NCBI GenBank assembly: GCA_949358305.1
Contig: CASHSZ010000071.1
Location: 1 to 64,000 of the forward strand
Source: Strigamia acuminata
Lineage: Eukaryota; Arthropoda; Chilopoda; Geophilomorpha; Linotaeniidae
Reading direction: 5' to 3'
DNA length: 64,000 nt
Of the stretch, positions 45,839 through 59,581 are shown piece after piece. The translations under genes and the position numbers were made by a program. A model generated the notes under the pieces. That model saw nothing but the letters and a program-made list of their open reading frames with translations. It made no database searches and was not told the DNA's origin. Within the stretch, counting starts at the first letter, position 1. Each line of letters opens with the position of its first letter.

Positions 45839-48495
45839 ACAAGAAACGACCCGGTCGGAAACCGAACCTCAGTGTCCAATCGGGCAGAAATTGTGCGAAA
45901 GTTTAACCAAAAATGGCCAAAAGTCGGTGCAAGTTTTGCACGCAACAAACGTCCGATGTGACAGTGCCCATGCGGGTTGGACGTGCATGTGGGCGCGTGT
46001 GGGCGCTCGATTTACCGGCCCGTTGGACGAGTTAAACCAAAATTTCCCAATATCTTGCATAAATTTAAAGAAGATTTGACAGATTTCCAGATTTTAAGCG
46101 ATGTTTTACATAAGTCCGTCCCATTGCTGAAATTCCGTGAAAATTTGTCAAAAATTGACAAAAGTCTGTGCAAATTTAGTCAGAAATAGGAAACAAAAAA
46201 TTTAAAATTCGTCCAACGCGCCAGTAAATCGAGCGCGCCCATGGACAGTGCGCCGGCGGGAGCCCCGGCCGTCCTCTCTCTCTCTCTCTCTCGGCCGCCA
46301 AGGCTCGCCCCTCCGCCCGTCGGCGGGAGCCCCGACCGTCCCCCCTCTCTCTTTCGGCCGCCAAAGGATCGCCCCTCCGCTCGTCACAGATTTTTGTCAA
46401 TATTTGATGAATTTCAACAGATTTTCAGCAATATTTTACAGGACATTTCTGCTCTTTTGGATACATTTTCAAAGGTTTTATTGCTAAAATTCTGGGGAAA
46501 TTTATCAAATATTGACAAAAAATCGATGCAAGTTTTGTCAGAAATTGATAAAATCTTCTTAAACTCGTCCAACGCGCCGGCGAGTGCACATGCGGGGACA
46601 GTGGGCACGTCCAGCCCGCGTGCACACTGTCAGATCGGGCGGTTTCGGGCACAGTTTGATCCGGGCAAATATCTAGCAAAACTTGCACCGATTTTTTGTC
46701 AATTTTAGACAAATTTCAGCGATATTTTACGAGACATTTCTGCTCGATTGGACACATTTCCAGGGGTTTTTTGTAAAACATTGATAAAATTCCGTGGAAA
46801 TTTATCAAATATTGGCAAAATTCGGTGCTAATTTTGTCAAAAATTAGGAAAAAAAAATTTTCAAAACTTGTCCAACGTGCCGGTAAATCGAGCGCCCACA
46901 TGCCTAGATAGTGCACGCCCAACCCGCCAAGGCTCGCCCCTCCGCCCGTTGGCGGGAGCCCCGGCCGTCCCCTCTCTCTCTCTTTCTCTCTCTCTCTCGG
47001 GCGCCCGGAGCTCGCCCCTCCGCCCGTCACCGACTTTTGACACAATTTTTGATGAAATTCAACGGAATTTTAGCAACGTTTTACAAAAAACCTGTGGAAA
47101 TGTGTCCAACCGGGCAGAAATGTGTCGTAAAATGTTGCCGAAATTCTGTGAAAATTTGTCACAAATTGCCAAAAGTCGGTGCAAATTTTGTCAGAAATAG
47201 GAAACAAAAAATTTAAAATTCGTCCAACGCGCCAGTAAATCGAGCGCGCCCATGCGTGGACAGTGCGCCGGCGGGAGCCCCGGCCGTCCTCTCTCTCTCT
47301 CTCTCTCGGCCGCCAAGGCTCGCCCCTCCGCCCGTCGGCGGGAGCCCCGACCGTCCCCCCTCTCTCTTTCGGCCGCCAAAGGATCGCCCCTCCGCTCGTC
47401 ACAGATTTTTGTCAATATTTGATGAATTTCAACAGATTTTCAGCAATATTTTACAGGACATTTCTGCTCTTTTGGATACATTTTCAAAGGTTTTATTGCT
47501 AAAATTCTGGGGAAATTTATCAAATATTGACAAAAAATCGATGCAAGTTTTGTCAGAAATTGATAAAATCTTCTTAAACTCGTCCAACGCGCCGGCGAGT
47601 GCACATGCGGGGACAGTGGGCACGTCCAGCCCGCGTGCACACTGTCAGATCGGGCGGTTTCGGGCACAGTTTGATCCGGGCAAATATCTAGCAAAACTTG
47701 CACCGATTTTTTGTCAATTTTAGACAAATTTCAGCGATATTTTACGAGACATTTCTGCTCGATTGGACACATTTCCAGGGGTTTTTTGTAAAACATTGAT
47801 AAAATTCCGTGGAAATTTATCAAATATTGGCAAAATTCGGTGCTAATTTTGTCAAAAATTAGGAAAAAAAAATTTTCAAAACTTGTCCAACGTGCCGGTA
47901 AATCGAGCGCCCACATGCCTAGATAGTGCACGCCCAACCCGCCAAGGCTCGCCCCTCCGCCCGTTGGCGGGAGCCCCGGCCGTCCCCTCTCTCTCTCTTT
48001 CTCTCTCTCTCTCGGGCGCCCGGAGCTCGCCCCTCCGCCCGTCACCGACTTTTGACACAATTTTTGATGAAATTCAACGGAATTTTAGCAACGTTTTACA
48101 AAAAACCTGTGGAAATGTGTCCAACCGGGCAGAAATGTGTCGTAAAATGTTGCCGAAATTCTGTGAAAATTTGTCACAAATTGCCAAAAGTCGGTGCAAG
48201 TATTGCTAGATTTGGGCGCATCAAACTGTGCCGAGATCTGACAGTGTCCACGCGGTTTTGAAGCGCCCACTGTCGACGCACGTGGGCGCTCAATTTACCG
48301 GCGCGTTGGACGAGTTTTGAAAAAAGTTTTTTCCTAATTTCTGACAAAACTTGCACCGAATTTTGTCAATATGTGATAAATTTCCATGGATTTTAAGCAA
48401 TGTTTTACAGAAGTCCGTCCCATCGGGCAGAAACGTCTCGTAAAATGTCGCTGAAATTCCGTGAAAATCTGTCAAAAATTGACAAAAGTTGGTGA
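45839..48495 (+). repeat. T block, two 1015-class units
   Basis: Tandem units 46171-47181 (4-bp deletion) and 47182-48196. It is the only T block of unit 4. Confidence 0.9.
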
Positions 48496-49400
48496 CCGAC
48501 CCGCGGCGCGTCACGGCGCGGTCGGAGGACGGCCCTCGTCCCCAAAAACCACACTCCGGGTCACGTGGTCTCGCACTCGACTTTTTCAGTTTTCCCGTTT
48601 TCGGCCCGTTACGGCCAAGGACCGTAACGGGTCGAAAACGGGCCGCAACGGGTCGAAAACGGCCGCAACGGGTCGAAAACGGCCCGCACGGGCCGTTAAC
48701 GGGCCGCCGACGGTCCCGTCACAATCCCGTAACGGCTCGCACGGGCCGTTAACGGGCCGCCGACGGTCCCGTCACGATCCCGTAACGGCTCGCACGGGCC
48801 GTTAACGGGCCGCCGACGGTTCCGTAACTATCCCGTAACGGCCCGCACGGGCCGTTAACGGGCCGCCGACGGTCCCGTCACGACCCCGTAACGGCCCGTA
48901 CGACCTCATGCGGGCCGTTAACGGCCCGTTAACGGCGTAAAACCAAAAACAGGATTCGAGATTAATGTCTATGAATGTTGTACGCGTTTTCATGTACGTG
49001 TTGTCGGTTGTTGATTTTTTCGATTTACAGCGTCACGGCCCGTTAACGGCCCGTTAACGGCCCGTTAACGGCCCGTCAACGGCCCGCATGGGGTCGTACG
49101 GGCCGTTAACGGGCCGCCGACGGTCCCGTCACGATCCCGTAACGGCCCGCACGGGCCGTTAACGGGCCGCCGACGGTCCCGTCACGGTCCCGTAACGGCC
49201 TTCGTTCCCGGACTTCGGCTCGCCGACGGCCCGTGCGACCTCATGCGGGCCGCTAACGGGCCGTCAACGGGCCGTTAACGGCCCGTTTTCGACCCGCTAC
49301 GGCCCGTCACGGCCTGTTGGCCGTGCGACCCGTGACTCGGAGTGTGGTTTTTGGGGACGAGGGCCGTCCTCCGGCCGCGCCGCGACGCGCCGCGGGTCGG
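48496..49400 (+). repeat. G block, T-Y class (905 bp)
   Basis: Equivalent of 37406-38310. Confidence 0.92.
48937..49028 (+). repeat. AT-rich 92-bp box, copy 33
   Basis: Variant gt / catg / tttac-agc. Confidence 0.95.
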
Positions 49401-49570
49401 ACAAGAAACGACCCGGTCGGAAACCGAACCTCAGTGTCCAATCGGGCAGAAATTGTGCGGAAGTTTAACCAAAAATGGCCAAAAGTCGGTGCAAGTTTTG
49501 CACGCAACAAACGTCCGATGTGACAGTGCCCATGCGGATTGGACGTGCATGTGGGCGCGTGTGGGAGCTC

Positions 49571-49819
49571 GATTTACTGGCGCGTTGGACGAGTTTTAAA
49601 AAAATTCTCCAAAATCTGACAAAACTTGCAACGATTTTTAACGACATTTAATTGATTTCCACAGATTTTAAGAACACTGTTTTACAGAAGCCCGTCCAAT
49701 CGGGCAGAAATGTCTCGCAAAATATTGCTGAAATTCCGTGGAAATTTATCAAAAATCGTTGCCAGTTTTGTCAGATTTTGGAGAATTTTTTTAGAACTCG
49801 TCCAACGCGCCAGTAAATC
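49571..49819. repeat. High-identity fold-back in Y, copy 2
   Basis: Arms 49571-49640 and 49751-49819. Confidence 0.88.
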
Positions 49820-50481
49820 ACGCGCCCACGTGCGTGGACGATGCGCACGTCCAACCCGCCAAGGCTCGCCCCTACGACCGTCGGCGGGAGCCCCGGCCGT
49901 CCTCTCTCTCCCTCTCGGCCGCCAATGCTCGCCCCTCCGCCCGGGACTCGCCCCGCCGCCAGTCACCGACTTTTGGCAATTTCCTTGCAAACAGCAACGA
50001 TAATGATGTATTTATTGATAATTGTTTTTGCATCGGACATGTGTTTAATTTTAGTGGTTCCTCGACTCAGTTTGTGCGGTTCTTGCGCGTCGTGCGCACG
50101 TTCAACACGCGCCCACGCGAGTATATCGCGTGGACTCTCGTCTCTCTCGTCAGTCTCGATGTTTTGTATGATTTTATTTTGCTAATTGTTTTGAGCGCGT
50201 GCAATTTCAATTGTTGCACCACACACGCATTTTCTATTGTACACCAGTGTTCCTATGTCGAATAAATTAGACTTGTTTTTAATTTCTCTGTCGCCATTGT
50301 TTGAATTCACTGCGCTGCACGAGAGCTTCAATTTATGAGTTGGACCGCTTTTTATACAAATTATGTGGGAATTTTGCTCGATTCATGCGCGGTTCTTTCT
50401 TAAGCGTCGGGCAAGTTTTGTCAGATATTGCAAAAAGTACATCGCGCGTGCACGGGCGTGCGTGGACGGTGCCCGCGTCCA

Positions 50482-50670
50482 ACGCTCATCGGCGTCCAAC
50501 TCCTTGTCTACAAAGAAGGTCGGGGTTTCGGGCATATCCTTTGCCACGACCGCGTCTTGGTTCTCGCCTTCGGTGGTCATCTCCAAGGCGGGAATCAGCC
50601 CGGATTTCAACGGGGTGCTGTCGGTCAGAAAGGGAACGGTCGGTGTTGTTGGGGAGATGTTGGAGCAGTA
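50482..50670 (-). pseudogene. Protein-like open fragment of about 63 aa in Y, copy 2
   Basis: Same open stretch as 39392-39580. Identity with copy 1 reflects recent duplication of Y and is not evidence of selection. Confidence 0.3.
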
Positions 50671-52594
50671 CTAAACGTCATGTTTTGTTCACGTGAAAAT
50701 GAAATGTGCGTTTAAAAAGCCTATCGTGCTGCCGGGACGTTTATTAATTTTCCCAGTTTGACATAAGCGAGCGCGCACATGGCGACGGCAATGTCTTTTG
50801 TCACCTTTAAATTCCTTTTTGGTTTCAACTATGTAAGTTACCTTGTTTTATTAAAATAACTGTTAGTTTTGTATATTTGCTAGTTGGTTCATGTTTGGTG
50901 CGTTAGATATAAACACCAAACCACCGTATTTATGTTTTCTGAGACGTACGACGCGAGTCGCGCTCGTACGCCGACTTCGACACATCGGTAAACCGCCAGC
51001 GTGCACCATTTTTCTCGTGCTCACTCAGACGTGCGCATTACACGCGATATTGCGCACGAACGCGCACACCGCCTCCGCGACACACATCACACACCCGTTT
51101 AAACGAGTCTCGGCGCCTATTTGACCCCAGTGTTTACTTTTTAAAATTGTGGTGTGTTTTCAAAGTTCTTAATTTGTTCAAAAACAAACAAAATGGATAT
51201 CTGTTGATTTTTAAATGATTTTGTCGATTTAGTTTTTTGCTGGTTTTTAATCGATTTGTCTGTATTTTTAATCAATTCGAATGATTGACACCATTCTGTG
51301 CTTTACTCGTATTCAAGATGGCGTCGCAAACTCAAGGTCGAATTCCGCTGAATTCATTTATTGCGACTGTTTGCGCTCCATACGTGCGAAAAGGATTATG
51401 GGAATAATCCTCAATGCAGGCCATTTTGGTGTTAAATGAGCGAGGAAGGCAGGACATAAGGAAAATTGGTGAAATGTAAAAAAAAATGCTAAACAATCAA
51501 CATTTAAATAAAGATCAATATTTCTGGCTCGAAATGCATATATCGGCAATTTCGGGATATTTTCGGGACGAAATTGACTCGTTCGGAACACAGGGGAGGG
51601 ACTCCCACATTCCCCATGCGTCGGCGCGTGTGTTTACGAAATACCAAATCCAGGTTTTCATACAACCCCACGTTATTTTCGGGTCAAGAGTTTTTTTATG
51701 CGCTGCCGCGCGCAATCCCCGGGTTGATGAGTTTCGCGGAATCCGACGAGCGAGTGCGATCGTGTCATACCGCTTCTTCTCGTGGCAAAGTAGACACCTT
51801 AATTAAACTGGCTGTTGGCTTTTTTTTTTAAACAAAGTACGAGTCTTTAAGTTGAACGGTTGTTGAGATACACGTAGTAATGTGGACTCGCGACGCGTTG
51901 CAACGTGGTCGGAGAACGGCCCACTTCCCTCCCCCCGACCAGGTTGTCTTTCTCTCTCTTGTCCGACCCACGGCGCGTCGCGGCGCGGCCGGAGGACGTC
52001 TCTTTCCCCTCCCCCAGTCCCAAAAACCACACCTTGAGGAACCCCGAGGTTCGGTTTCCGACCGGGCCGTTTCTCGCCCGACCCACGACGCGCCGCGGCG
52101 CGGCCGGAGGACGGCCCTCGTCCCCAAAAACCACACTCCGGGTCACGTGGTCTCGCACTCGACTTTTTCAGTTTTCCCGTTTTCGGCCCGTTACGGCCAA
52201 GGACCGTAACGGGTCGAAAACGGGCCGCAACGGGTCGAAAACGGCCGCAACGGGTCGAAAACGGCCCGCACGGGCCGTTAACGGGCCGCCGACGGTCCCG
52301 TCACGATCCCGTCACGGCCCGTGCGGGCCGTTAACGGGCCGCCGACGGTCCCGTCACGATCCCGTCACGGCCCGTGCGGGCCGTTAACGGGCTGCCGACG
52401 GTCCCGTCACGATCCCGTCAACGGCCCGCATGGAGTCGTACGGGCCGTTAACGGGCTGCCGACGGTCCCGTCACGATCCCGTCACGGCTCGTGCGGGCCG
52501 TTAACGGGCCGCCGACAGTCCCGTCACGATCCCGTCACGGCCTGTGCGGGCCGTTAACGGGCCGTTAACGGGCCGTTAACGGCCCGTTAACGGC

Positions 52595-52686
52595 GTAAAA
52601 CCAAAAACAGGATTCGAGATTAATGTCTATGAATGTTGTACGCGTTTTCACGTACGTGTTGTCGGTTGTTGATTTTTTCGATTTAC
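52595..52686 (+). repeat. AT-rich 92-bp box, copy 34
   Basis: Variant gt / cacg / tttac-gcc. Confidence 0.95.
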
Positions 52687-52951
52687 GCCGTAACGGCCCG
52701 TTAACGGCCCGTTAACGGCCCGTCAACGGCCCGTCAACGGCCCGCAACGGCCCGCACGGGCCGTTAACGGGCCGTCGACGATCCCGTCACGATCCCGCAA
52801 CGGCCCGCACGGGCCGTTAACGGGCCGCTGACGGTCCCGTCACGATCCCGTCACGGCCTTCGTTCCCGGACTTCGGCTCGCCGACGGCCCGTACGACCTC
52901 ACGCGGGCCGTTAACGGGCCGTTAACGGCCCGTTAACGGCCCGTTAACGGC

Positions 52952-53043
52952 GTAAAACCAAAAACAGGATTCGAGATTAATGTCTATGAATGTTGTACGC
53001 GTTTTCATGTACGTGTTGTCGGTTGTTGATTTTTTCGATTCAC
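52952..53043 (+). repeat. AT-rich 92-bp box, copy 35
   Basis: Variant gt / catg / ttcac-gcc. Confidence 0.95.
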
Positions 53044-53426
53044 GCCGTAACGGCCCGTTAACGGCCCGTTAACGGCCCGTCAACGGCCCGTCAACGGCCC
53101 GCAACGGCCCGCACGGGCCGTTAACGGGCCGTCGACGATCCCGTCACGATCCCGCAACGGCCCGCACGGGCCGTTAACGGGCCGCTGACGGTCCCGTCAC
53201 GATCCCGCAACGGCCCGCACGGGCCGTTAACGGGCCGTCGACGATCCCGTCACGATCCCGCAACGGCCCGCACGGGCCGTTAACGGGCCGCTGACGGTCC
53301 CGTCACGATCCCGCAACGGCCCGCACGGGCCGTTAACGGGCCGTCGACGGTCCCGTCACGATCCCGCAACGGCCCGCACGGGCCGTTAACGGCCCGTTAA
53401 CGGCCCGTTAACGGCCCGTTAACGGG

Positions 53427-53518
53427 GCAAAACCGAAAACAGGATTCGAGATTAATGTCTATGAATGTTGTACGCGTTTTCACGTACGTGTTGTCGGTTG
53501 TTGATTTTTTCGATTCAC
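53427..53518 (+). repeat. AT-rich 92-bp box, copy 36
   Basis: Variant gcaaaaccg / cacg / ttcac-gcc. Confidence 0.95.
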
Positions 53519-53847
53519 GCCGTAACGGCCCGTTAACGGCCCGTTAACGGCCCGTCAACGGCCCGTCAACGGCCCGCAACGGCCCGCACGGGCCGTTAAC
53601 GGGCCGTCGACGATCCCGTCACGATCCCGCAACGGCCCGCACGGGCCGTTAACGGGCCGCCGACGGTCCCGTCACGGTCCCGTCACGGCGCGTGCGGGCC
53701 GTTAACGGGCCGCCGACAGTCCCGTCACGATCCCGTCACGGCCTTCGTTCCCGGACTTCGGCTCGCCGACGGCCCGTACGACCTCACGCGGGCCGTTAAC
53801 GGGCCGTTAACGGGCCGTTAACGGCCCGTTAACGGCCCGTTAACGGC

Positions 53848-53939
53848 GTAAAACCAAAAACAGGATTCGAGATTAATGTCTATGAATGTTGTACGCGTTT
53901 TCACGTACGTGTTGTCGGTTGTTGATTTTTTCGATTTAC
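53848..53939 (+). repeat. AT-rich 92-bp box, copy 37
   Basis: Variant gt / cacg / tttac-gccgtt. Confidence 0.95.
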
Positions 53940-54277
53940 GCCGTTAACGGCCCGTTAACGGCCCGTTAACGGCCCGTCAACGGCCCGCATGGAGTCGTAC
54001 GGGCCGTTAACGGGCCGCCGACGGTCCCGTCACGGTCCCGTCACGGCGCGTGCGGGCCGTTAACGGGCCGCCAACGGTCCCGTCACGATCCCGTCACGGC
54101 CCGTGCGGGCCGTTAACGGGCCGCCGACGGTCCCGTCACGATCCCGTAACGGCCCGTTACGGCCAAGGGCCGTAACGGGATAACTGAGAGAGTCGGGTGC
54201 GAGACCACGTGACCCGGAGTGTGGTTTTTGGGGGCGAGGGCCGTCCTCCGACCGCGCCGTGACGCGCCCCGGGTCGG

Positions 54278-55948
54278 ATCAAGAGGCGACCCGGTCGGAA
54301 ACCGAACCTCGGGGTTCCTCGGGGCGTGGTTTTTTGGGGACGGGGGGAGGGGGGGATTGGGTCGCGTGCTCCGACCGCGCCGCAACGCGCCGTGGGTCGG
54401 TCACCAACCTTTGTCAATATTTTATAAATTTCCACGGAATTTCAACAATGTTTTACATAAGTCCGTCAAATCGGGCAGAAATATCCCGTACAATGTCGCT
54501 GCAATTCTGTGGAAATTTATCAGATATTGACAAAATTCGGTGACGGGCGGAAGGGCGATTCCCGGGCGGAAGAGAGAGAGAGAGAGAGAAAGGGGGGACG
54601 GCCGGCGCCTACGCCGACGGGGCGCGGAGGGCGAGTGCACTGTTCACGCATGTGGGCGCGTGTGGACGCTCGATTTACTGGCGCGTTGGACAAGTCAAAA
54701 AAAATTTCCCAATGTCTGACAAAAATTCCATCGAATCACGGCAATATTTGACAACACTTGCACAGATTTTTAGCAACATTCACCGGCGAGGTCGTTGATG
54801 AACTCGCTTTACCCCGATGAATCTCGCGCGACAACAACCCTGCGAAAATACCAAATCTCGTACGAATAATAAACACGGCGCAAACCGCACAAAAATCCAC
54901 GACATAAAATCGAATGTCGTCTATCGGCACTCTCAGCATTCCCCCGGACATTTTCCGGAAGAGTTTGGTCCGGCCGGAATCCGAGGAATAGTCACTCCCA
55001 AAGTGCGGATTTTGCGGGTGCACTCGCTTCCGAAGGATAGGCAAAGCAGGCGTGCGGACGCGACGCCCGGACGCGGCCGGACGGGGACCAGTCGGCGCTT
55101 AACCTTGGGGTATGTGTGCGGATTTTGTCGGGGGCGAAAGGGTCCCGCTTTTTAACATTACGGCGGCCTATACGTTGTTTCGTTGATCGCGACTGTGATG
55201 CGGAATTTGCGGATGTTGTTTTGGCCGAGTAGTTCGTGCGACCGAGCGCGTTTTGTTCGTTGCTTTTCGGTGTTCGGTGGGTTTTGTGACCGGTCAAGGG
55301 TTTCGCTAAAACGTGGTTTTTGTGACGGGAGGGAGGGGGGATCGGTTCATGTGCTCCGAACGCGCCGCGACGCGCCGTGACTTGGGCCAAAAACGACCCG
55401 GTCGGAAACCGGGTCCCGGGCTTCGTCGAGGCGTGGTTTTTGAGAACGGGGGGAGGGGGGGATCGGGTCGCGTGCTCCGAAAGCGCCGCGACGCGCCGTG
55501 ACTTGGGCCAAAAACGACCCGGTCGGAAACCGGGTCCCGGGCTTCGTCGAGGCGTGGTCCCGATCGGGACAAACTCTTCCGGAAAATGTCCGGTGGAATG
55601 TTGAGAGTGTCGATGGACGACGTTCGAGTTTATATCGTAAGTAAGTAAGTATCTGACAAAACTTGCACAGAATTTTGTCAACATTTGATAAATTTCCACA
55701 GAATTTAACGTTGTTTTGCTAAAACCTGCGGAAACGTGTCTAGTCGGGCAGAAACGTCTCGTAAAATGTTGCTGAAATTCCGTGGAAATTTGTCAAAAAT
55801 TGACAAAAGTTGGTGACCGACCCACATCGCGTTGCGGCGCGGTCGGAGCACGCGACCCGATCCCCCCCCCCCCCCCCTCCCCCCGTCCCCAAAAAACCAC
55901 GCCTCGAGGAACCCCGAGGTTCGGTTTCCGACCGGGTCGCCTCTTGAT
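54278..55948 (+). repeat. M module, copy 4
   Basis: Equivalent of 43188-44858, with a 16-C tract at 55862-55877 and the fold-back core at 54403-54543. Confidence 0.9.
54901..55636. mobile_element. Candidate inverted-repeat element inside M, copy 4
   Basis: Arms about 54901-54973 and 55565-55636; 120-bp K-like units 55312-55551. Confidence 0.55.
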
Positions 55949-56928
55949 CCGACTCGGGGCGCGTCACGGCGCGGTCGGAGGACGGCCCTCGCCCCCAAAA
56001 ACCACACTCCGGGTCACGTGGTCTCGCACTCGACTTTTTCAGTTTTCCCGTTTTCGGCCCGTTACGGCCAAGGACCGTAACGGGTCGAAAACGGGCCGCA
56101 ACGGGTCGAAAACGGCCGCAACGGGTCGAAAACGGCCCGCACGGGCCGTTAACGGGCCGCCGACGGTCCCGTCACAATCCCGTAACGGCTCGCACGGGCC
56201 GTTAACGGGCCGCCGACGGTCCCGTCACGATCCCGTAACGGCTCGCACGGGCCGTTAACGGGCCGCCGACGGTTCCGTAACTATCCCGTAACGGCCCGCA
56301 CGGGCCGTTAACGGGCCGCCGACGATCCCGTCACGACCCCGTAACGGCCCGTACGACCTCATGCGGGCCGTTAACGGGCCGTTAACGGGCCGTTAACGGC
56401 CCGTTAACGGCGTAAAACCAAAAACAGGATTCGAGATTAATGTCTATGAATGTTGTACGCGTTTTCATGTACGTGTTGTCGGTTGTTGATTTTTTCGATT
56501 TACACCGTCACGGCCCGTTAACGGCCCGTTAACGGCCCGTTAACGGCCCGTTACGATCCCGTAACGGCCCGCACGGGCCGTTAACGGGCCGCCGACGGTC
56601 CCGTCACGATCCCGTAACGGCCCGCACGGGCCGTTAACGGGCCGCCGACGGTCCCGTCACGGTCCCGTAACGGCTCGCACGGGCCGTTAACGGGCCGCCG
56701 ACGGTCCCGTCACGGTCCCGTAACGGCCTTCGTTCCCGGACTTCGGCTCGCCGACGGCCCGTGCGACCTCATGCGGGCCGCTAACGGGCCGTCAACGGGC
56801 CGTTAACGGCCCGTTTTCGACCCGCTACGGCCCGTCACGGCCTGTTGGCCGTGCGACCCGTGACTCGGAGTGTGGTTTTTGGGGACGAGGGCCGTCCTCC
56901 GGCCGCGCCGCGACGCGCCGCGGGTCGG
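55949..56928 (+). repeat. G block, post-M class (980 bp)
   Basis: First block of unit 5; box at 56412. Confidence 0.92.
56412..56503 (+). repeat. AT-rich 92-bp box, copy 38
   Basis: Variant gt / catg / tttac-acc. Confidence 0.95.
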
Positions 56929-58570
56929 ACAAGAAACGACCCGGTCGGAAACCGAACCTCAGTGTCCAATCGGGCAGAAATTGTGCGAAAGTTTAACCAA
57001 AAATGGCCAAAAGTCGGTGCAAGTTTTGCACGCAACAAACGTCCGATGTGACAGTGCCCATGCGGGTTGGACGTGCATGTGGGCGCGTGTGGGCGCTCGA
57101 TTTACCGGCCCGTTGGACGAGTTAAACCAAAATTTCCCAATATCTTGCATAAATTTAAAGAAGATTTGACAGATTTCCAGATTTTAAGCGATGTTTTACA
57201 TAAGTCCGTCCCATTGCTGAAATTCCGTGAAAATTTGTCAAAAATTGACAAAAGTCTGTGCAAATTTAGTCAGAAATAGGAAACAAAAAATTTAAAATTC
57301 GTCCAACGCGCCAGTAAATCGAGCGCGCCCATGGACAGTGCGCCGGCGGGAGCCCCGGCCGTCCTCTCTCTCTCTCTCTCTCGGCCGCCAAGGCTCGCCC
57401 CTCCGCCCGTCGGCGGGAGCCCCGACCGTCCCCCCTCTCTCTTTCGGCCGCCAAAGGATCGCCCCTCCGCTCGTCACAGATTTTTGTCAATATTTGATGA
57501 ATTTCAACAGATTTTCAGCAATATTTTACAGGACATTTCTGCTCTTTTGGATACATTTTCAAAGGTTTTATTGCTAAAATTCTGGGGAAATTTATCAAAT
57601 ATTGACAAAAAATCGATGCAAGTTTTGTCAGAAATTGATAAAATCTTCTTAAACTCGTCCAACGCGCCGGCGAGTGCACATGCGGGGACAGTGGGCACGT
57701 CCAGCCCGCGTGCACACTGTCAGATCGGGCGGTTTCGGGCACAGTTTGATCCGGGCAAATATCTAGCAAAACTTGCACCGATTTTTTGTCAATTTTAGAC
57801 AAATTTCAGCGATATTTTACGAGACATTTCTGCTCGATTGGACACATTTCCAGGGGTTTTTTGTAAAACATTGATAAAATTCCGTGGAAATTTATCAAAT
57901 ATTGGCAAAATTCGGTGCTAATTTTGTCAAAAATTAGGAAAAAAAAATTTTCAAAACTTGTCCAACGTGCCGGTAAATCGAGCGCCCACATGCCTAGATA
58001 GTGCACGCCCAACCCGCCAAGGCTCGCCCCTCCGCCCGTTGGCGGGAGCCCCGGCCGTCCCCTCTCTCTCTCTTTCTCTCTCTCTCTCGGGCGCCCGGAG
58101 CTCGCCCCTCCGCCCGTCACCGACTTTTGACACAATTTTTGATGAAATTCAACGGAATTTTAGCAACGTTTTACAAAAAACCTGTGGAAATGTGTCCAAC
58201 CGGGCAGAAATGTGTCGTAAAATGTTGCCGAAATTCTGTGAAAATTTGTCACAAATTGCCAAAAGTCGGTGCAAGTATTGCTAGATTTGGGCGCATCAAA
58301 CTGTGCCGAGATCTGACAGTGTCCACGCGGTTTTGAAGCGCCCACTGTCGACGCACGTGGGCGCTCAATTTACCGGCGCGTTGGACGAGTTTTGAAAAAA
58401 GTTTTTTCCTAATTTCTGACAAAACTTGCACCGAATTTTGTCAATATGTGATAAATTTCCATGGATTTTAAGCAATGTTTTACAGAAGTCCGTCCCATCG
58501 GGCAGAAACGTCTCGTAAAATGTCGCTGAAATTCCGTGAAAATCTGTCAAAAATTGACAAAAGTTGGTGA
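56929..58570 (+). repeat. T block, single 1015-class unit
   Basis: One unit, 57261-58271, with the first-T 4-bp deletion. Confidence 0.9.
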
Positions 58571-59581
58571 CCGACCCGCGGCGCGTCACGGCGCGGTCGG
58601 AGGACGGCCCTCGTCCCCAAAAACCACACTCCGGGTCACGTGGTCTCGCACTCGACTTTTTCAGTTTTCCCGTTTTCGGCCCGTTACGGCCAAGGACCGT
58701 AACGGGTCGAAAACGGGCCGCAACGGGTCGAAAACGGCCGCAACGGGTCGAAAACGGCCCGCACGGGCCGTTAACGGGCCGCCGACGGTCCCGTCACAAT
58801 CCCGTAACGGCTCGCACGGGCCGTTAACGGGCCGCCGACGGTCCCGTCACGATCCCGTAACGGCTCGCACGGGCCGTTAACGGGCCGCCGACGGTTCCGT
58901 AACTATCCCGTAACGGCCCGCACGGGCCGTTAACGGGCCGCCGACGGTCCCGTCACGACCCCGTAACGGCCCGTACGACCTCATGCGGGCCGTTAACGGC
59001 CCGTTAACGGCGTAAAACCAAAAACAGGATTCGAGATTAATGTCTATGAATGTTGTACGCGTTTTCATGTACGTGTTGTCGGTTGTTGATTTTTTCGATT
59101 TACAGCGTCACGGCCCGTTAACGGCCCGTTAACGGCCCGTTAACGGCCCGTCAACGGCCCGCATGGGGTCGCACGGGCCGTTAACGGGCCGCCGACGGTC
59201 CCGTCACGATCCCGTAACGGCCCGCACGGGCCGTTAACGGGCCGCCGACGGTCCCGTCACGATTCCGTAACGGCTCGCACGGGCCGTTAACGGGCCGCCG
59301 ACGGTCCCGTCACGATCCCGTAACGGCTCGCACGGGCCGTTAACGGGCCGCCGACGGTCCCGTCACGGTCCCGTAACGGCCTTCGTTCCCGGACTTCGGC
59401 TCGCCGACGGCCCGTGCGACCTCATGCGGGCCGCTAACGGGCCGTCAACGGGCCGTTAACGGCCCGTTTTCGACCCGCTACGGCCCGTCACGGCCTGTTG
59501 GCCGTGCGACCCGTGACTCGGAGTGTGGTTTTTGGGGACGAGGGCCGTCCTCCGGCCGCGCCGCGACGCGCCGCGGGTCGG
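58571..59581 (+). repeat. G block, T-T class, short form (1011 bp)
   Basis: Same 33-bp shortening as 33734-34744, so the short form is shared by units 3 and 5. Confidence 0.92.
59012..59103 (+). repeat. AT-rich 92-bp box, copy 39
   Basis: Variant gt / catg / tttac-agc. Confidence 0.95.

Larger units (their letters stand above)
49401..52077 (+). repeat. Y module, copy 2
   Basis: Matches 38311-40987 at a constant offset of 11090; I noticed no difference. Confidence 0.85.
52078..54277 (+). repeat. Short G block before M (2200 bp, four boxes)
   Basis: Equivalent of 40988-43187, with the same spacing and box variants. Confidence 0.92.
44859..55948 (+). repeat. Higher-order repeat unit 4 (G-T2-G-Y-Gshort-M)
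   Basis: This unit is 11090 bp and is the simplest: one T block with two 1015-bp units, one Y, one short G and one M. From Y onward it follows unit 3 at a constant 11090-bp offset with no difference that I noticed. Confidence 0.9.
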